Assembly (NCBI GenBank): GCA_900771305.1
Contig: CAAGNL010000215.1
Coordinates: 1 to 6,285 of the forward strand
Direction of reading: 5' to 3'
DNA: 6,285 bases
Source: Kiritimatiellia bacterium
GTDB lineage: Bacteria; Verrucomicrobiota; Kiritimatiellia; RFP12; UBA1067
Both the position numbers and the translations under genes were made by a program. Position 1 is the stretch's first letter, and every line of letters begins with the position of its first letter. Under the pieces are notes generated by a model. It was not told the origin of the DNA and ran no database searches. It saw only the letters and a program-made list of their open reading frames with translations. This document shows positions 5,578-6,285 of the stretch, piece by piece.

Positions 5578-6258
5578 TCACTTCAATTCAAAGTCGACGA
5601 TGACCGGCGAGTGGTCCGAGACATCCAGCGCCGTCTGGGAGACGTCGATGTCGTGGCGCAGCGCGTGGATGCTCCGGGGCGTGAAGAAGACGTGGTCGAT
5701 CGAGTTCGTCGCCTCGTTGTCCACCATGCGGACGGCGCCATGGTACTTGCCGTCCGCCCCGCGCACGGGATTGCCGTGATGCGAACGGAGGGGCGACTTC
5801 ACGTCGGCGTACGCCTGCGCATTCTGCCAGCCCGCGTCCTTGAAGGCCTCATAGGCCCACGAGCCGGGACGCGTGTTGAGATCGCCGCCGCCAATGACGG
5901 GGATGTCGCCCCACTTCCGGCGCACGTCCTCGACACGCTGGAGAATGTGGCGCGCATTCAGTTCGCGCAGCATGTCGCTCTCCTTGCCGTGCGCCATCCA
6001 CCAGAAGTGCGTTGCGAACGCCATGAAGCGGCGACCGTCCGTACGATCCTCGAAGACGGCCCACGTCACGCTCTTCTCGGCCTGGAGATGAAGATGGTAG
6101 AAGTCGAGCCCCTGGTCGAGCACCTTCAACCGCTTCGCGTTGTAGCAGAGGGGCTCGTGGTTGACGTAGCTCTTGGGCCATTTCGAAAACTGGGTGGCTG
6201 ATTGACTGGCGTGGCGCGTCGTGATATCATTTTCATCATGAAAGCGTCTACAGAACAA
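5578..6258 (-). CDS. Endonuclease/exonuclease/phosphatase (EEP) family protein, N-terminally truncated, likely pseudogene
   Basis: The open frame matches the C-terminal two-thirds of the DNase I-like EEP fold, a metal-dependent phosphoesterase family. Visible motifs are the strand-His segment FATHFWW (H84), GGGDLNTRPGS (D126, N128), NSIDHVFF (D188, H189) and DVSDHSPVIVDFELK (S214, D215, H216). The family's N-terminal half-motifs, an NIR-type Asn and the metal-binding Glu in a QE motif, are absent. Recognisable similarity begins only around W27-Y31 (base about 6180). The first 26 residues come from DNA that also holds the promoter and start of the divergent right-edge gene, and the frame is open antisense to it up to the window end. 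The TTG at 6258 is therefore unlikely to be the native start. Without the N-terminal metal ligands the product is probably inactive. A family member of about 280 residues would lack roughly 80-100. Confidence 0.7.
   Translation of the reverse strand: MFCRRFHDENDITTRHASQSATQFSKWPKSYVNHEPLCYNAKRLKVLDQGLDFYHLHLQAEKSVTWAVFEDRTDGRRFMAFATHFWWMAHGKESDMLRELNARHILQRVEDVRRKWGDIPVIGGGDLNTRPGSWAYEAFKDAGWQNAQAYADVKSPLRSHHGNPVRGADGKYHGAVRMVDNEATNSIDHVFFTPRSIHALRHDIDVSQTALDVSDHSPVIVDFELK
6202..6230 (+). promoter_or_regulatory. Near-consensus sigma-70 promoter for the right-edge gene
   Basis: TTGACT (6202-6207, 5 of 6) and TATCAT (6225-6230, 5 of 6) are separated by exactly 17 bases. Transcription would begin about 7 bases after the -10, at 6237-6238, which is the first base of the ATG at 6238. 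No Shine-Dalgarno sequence lies between promoter and start, so the transcript is predicted to be leaderless or nearly so. Confidence 0.6.
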
Positions 6259-6285
6259 CCGTTTCCGAAGAACTACGAGGAGTTC
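6238..6285 (+). CDS. N-terminal 16 residues of a right-edge gene, possibly a transposase (partial)
   Basis: The ATG at 6238 opens MKASTEQPFPKNYEEF and runs off the window. The FPKNYEEF segment resembles the start of IS1595-type transposases, where a phrase like FPKxLxEF precedes a zinc-binding region, but 16 residues are too few to be certain. Two things support a mobile element: a strong promoter placed immediately before the ATG, and the loss of EEP similarity just beside it. The in-frame stop at 6199-6201 limits upstream extension; a GTG at 6211 is possible but has no ribosome site. No terminal inverted repeat or target duplication could be defined from one side. Confidence 0.4.
   Translation, partial: MKASTEQPFPKNYEEF

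Overview
The window is 6,285 bases of high-GC bacterial DNA. It carries five minus-strand coding regions, plus two plus-strand genes cut by the window edges: a C-terminus on the left and a gene start on the right. No rRNA, tRNA or CRISPR array was seen. The combination of a secreted protein with autotransporter-associated (PATR-like) repeats, a Tat-exported DUF362 protein, a NapH/NapG-type polyferredoxin and AAGGAG-type ribosome sites suggests a Gram-negative bacterium. My best guess is the PVC group (Kiritimatiellota/Lentisphaerota-like). That is inferred from gene content only, not from a marker gene.

Layout, left to right. Bases 1-219 (+) are the end of an unrecognised helical protein. Bases 220-344 lie between two convergent genes and hold a long imperfect palindrome (233-275) and a small hairpin with a T-run (295-315). 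Bases 345-1610 (-) encode a membrane polyferredoxin that looks like NapH fused to NapG. It sits 3 bases downstream of a DUF362 protein with a Tat signal (1614-2507, -). A well-formed extended -10 promoter (2544-2573, -) and an AAGGAG site drive this two-gene unit. Bases 2667-5303 (-) encode an 878-residue secreted beta-strand-rich protein with PATR-like repeats and no visible beta-barrel. Upstream of it on the same strand are a 63-residue predicted secreted protein (5363-5554) and an endonuclease/exonuclease/phosphatase-family (EEP) reading frame (5578-6258) that lacks the N-terminal part of the domain. At the right edge a plus-strand gene starts at 6238, perhaps a transposase. A near-consensus promoter sits so close to its ATG that the mRNA would be almost leaderless.

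How the parts may work together. The DUF362 protein and the polyferredoxin form a translationally coupled pair. Their motifs predict electron transfer from the cytoplasmic side of the membrane, through NapH-type CxxxCP sites, to a periplasmic Fe-S domain that could serve the Tat-exported DUF362 protein. The natural reaction is unknown. The EEP fragment, the small secreted protein and the PATR protein form a second same-strand group. The last two share a G-x-x-I-L-[VL]-R ending, which may be a common export or anchoring tail or may be chance. The EEP gene appears to have been broken by the insertion that brought the right-edge gene.
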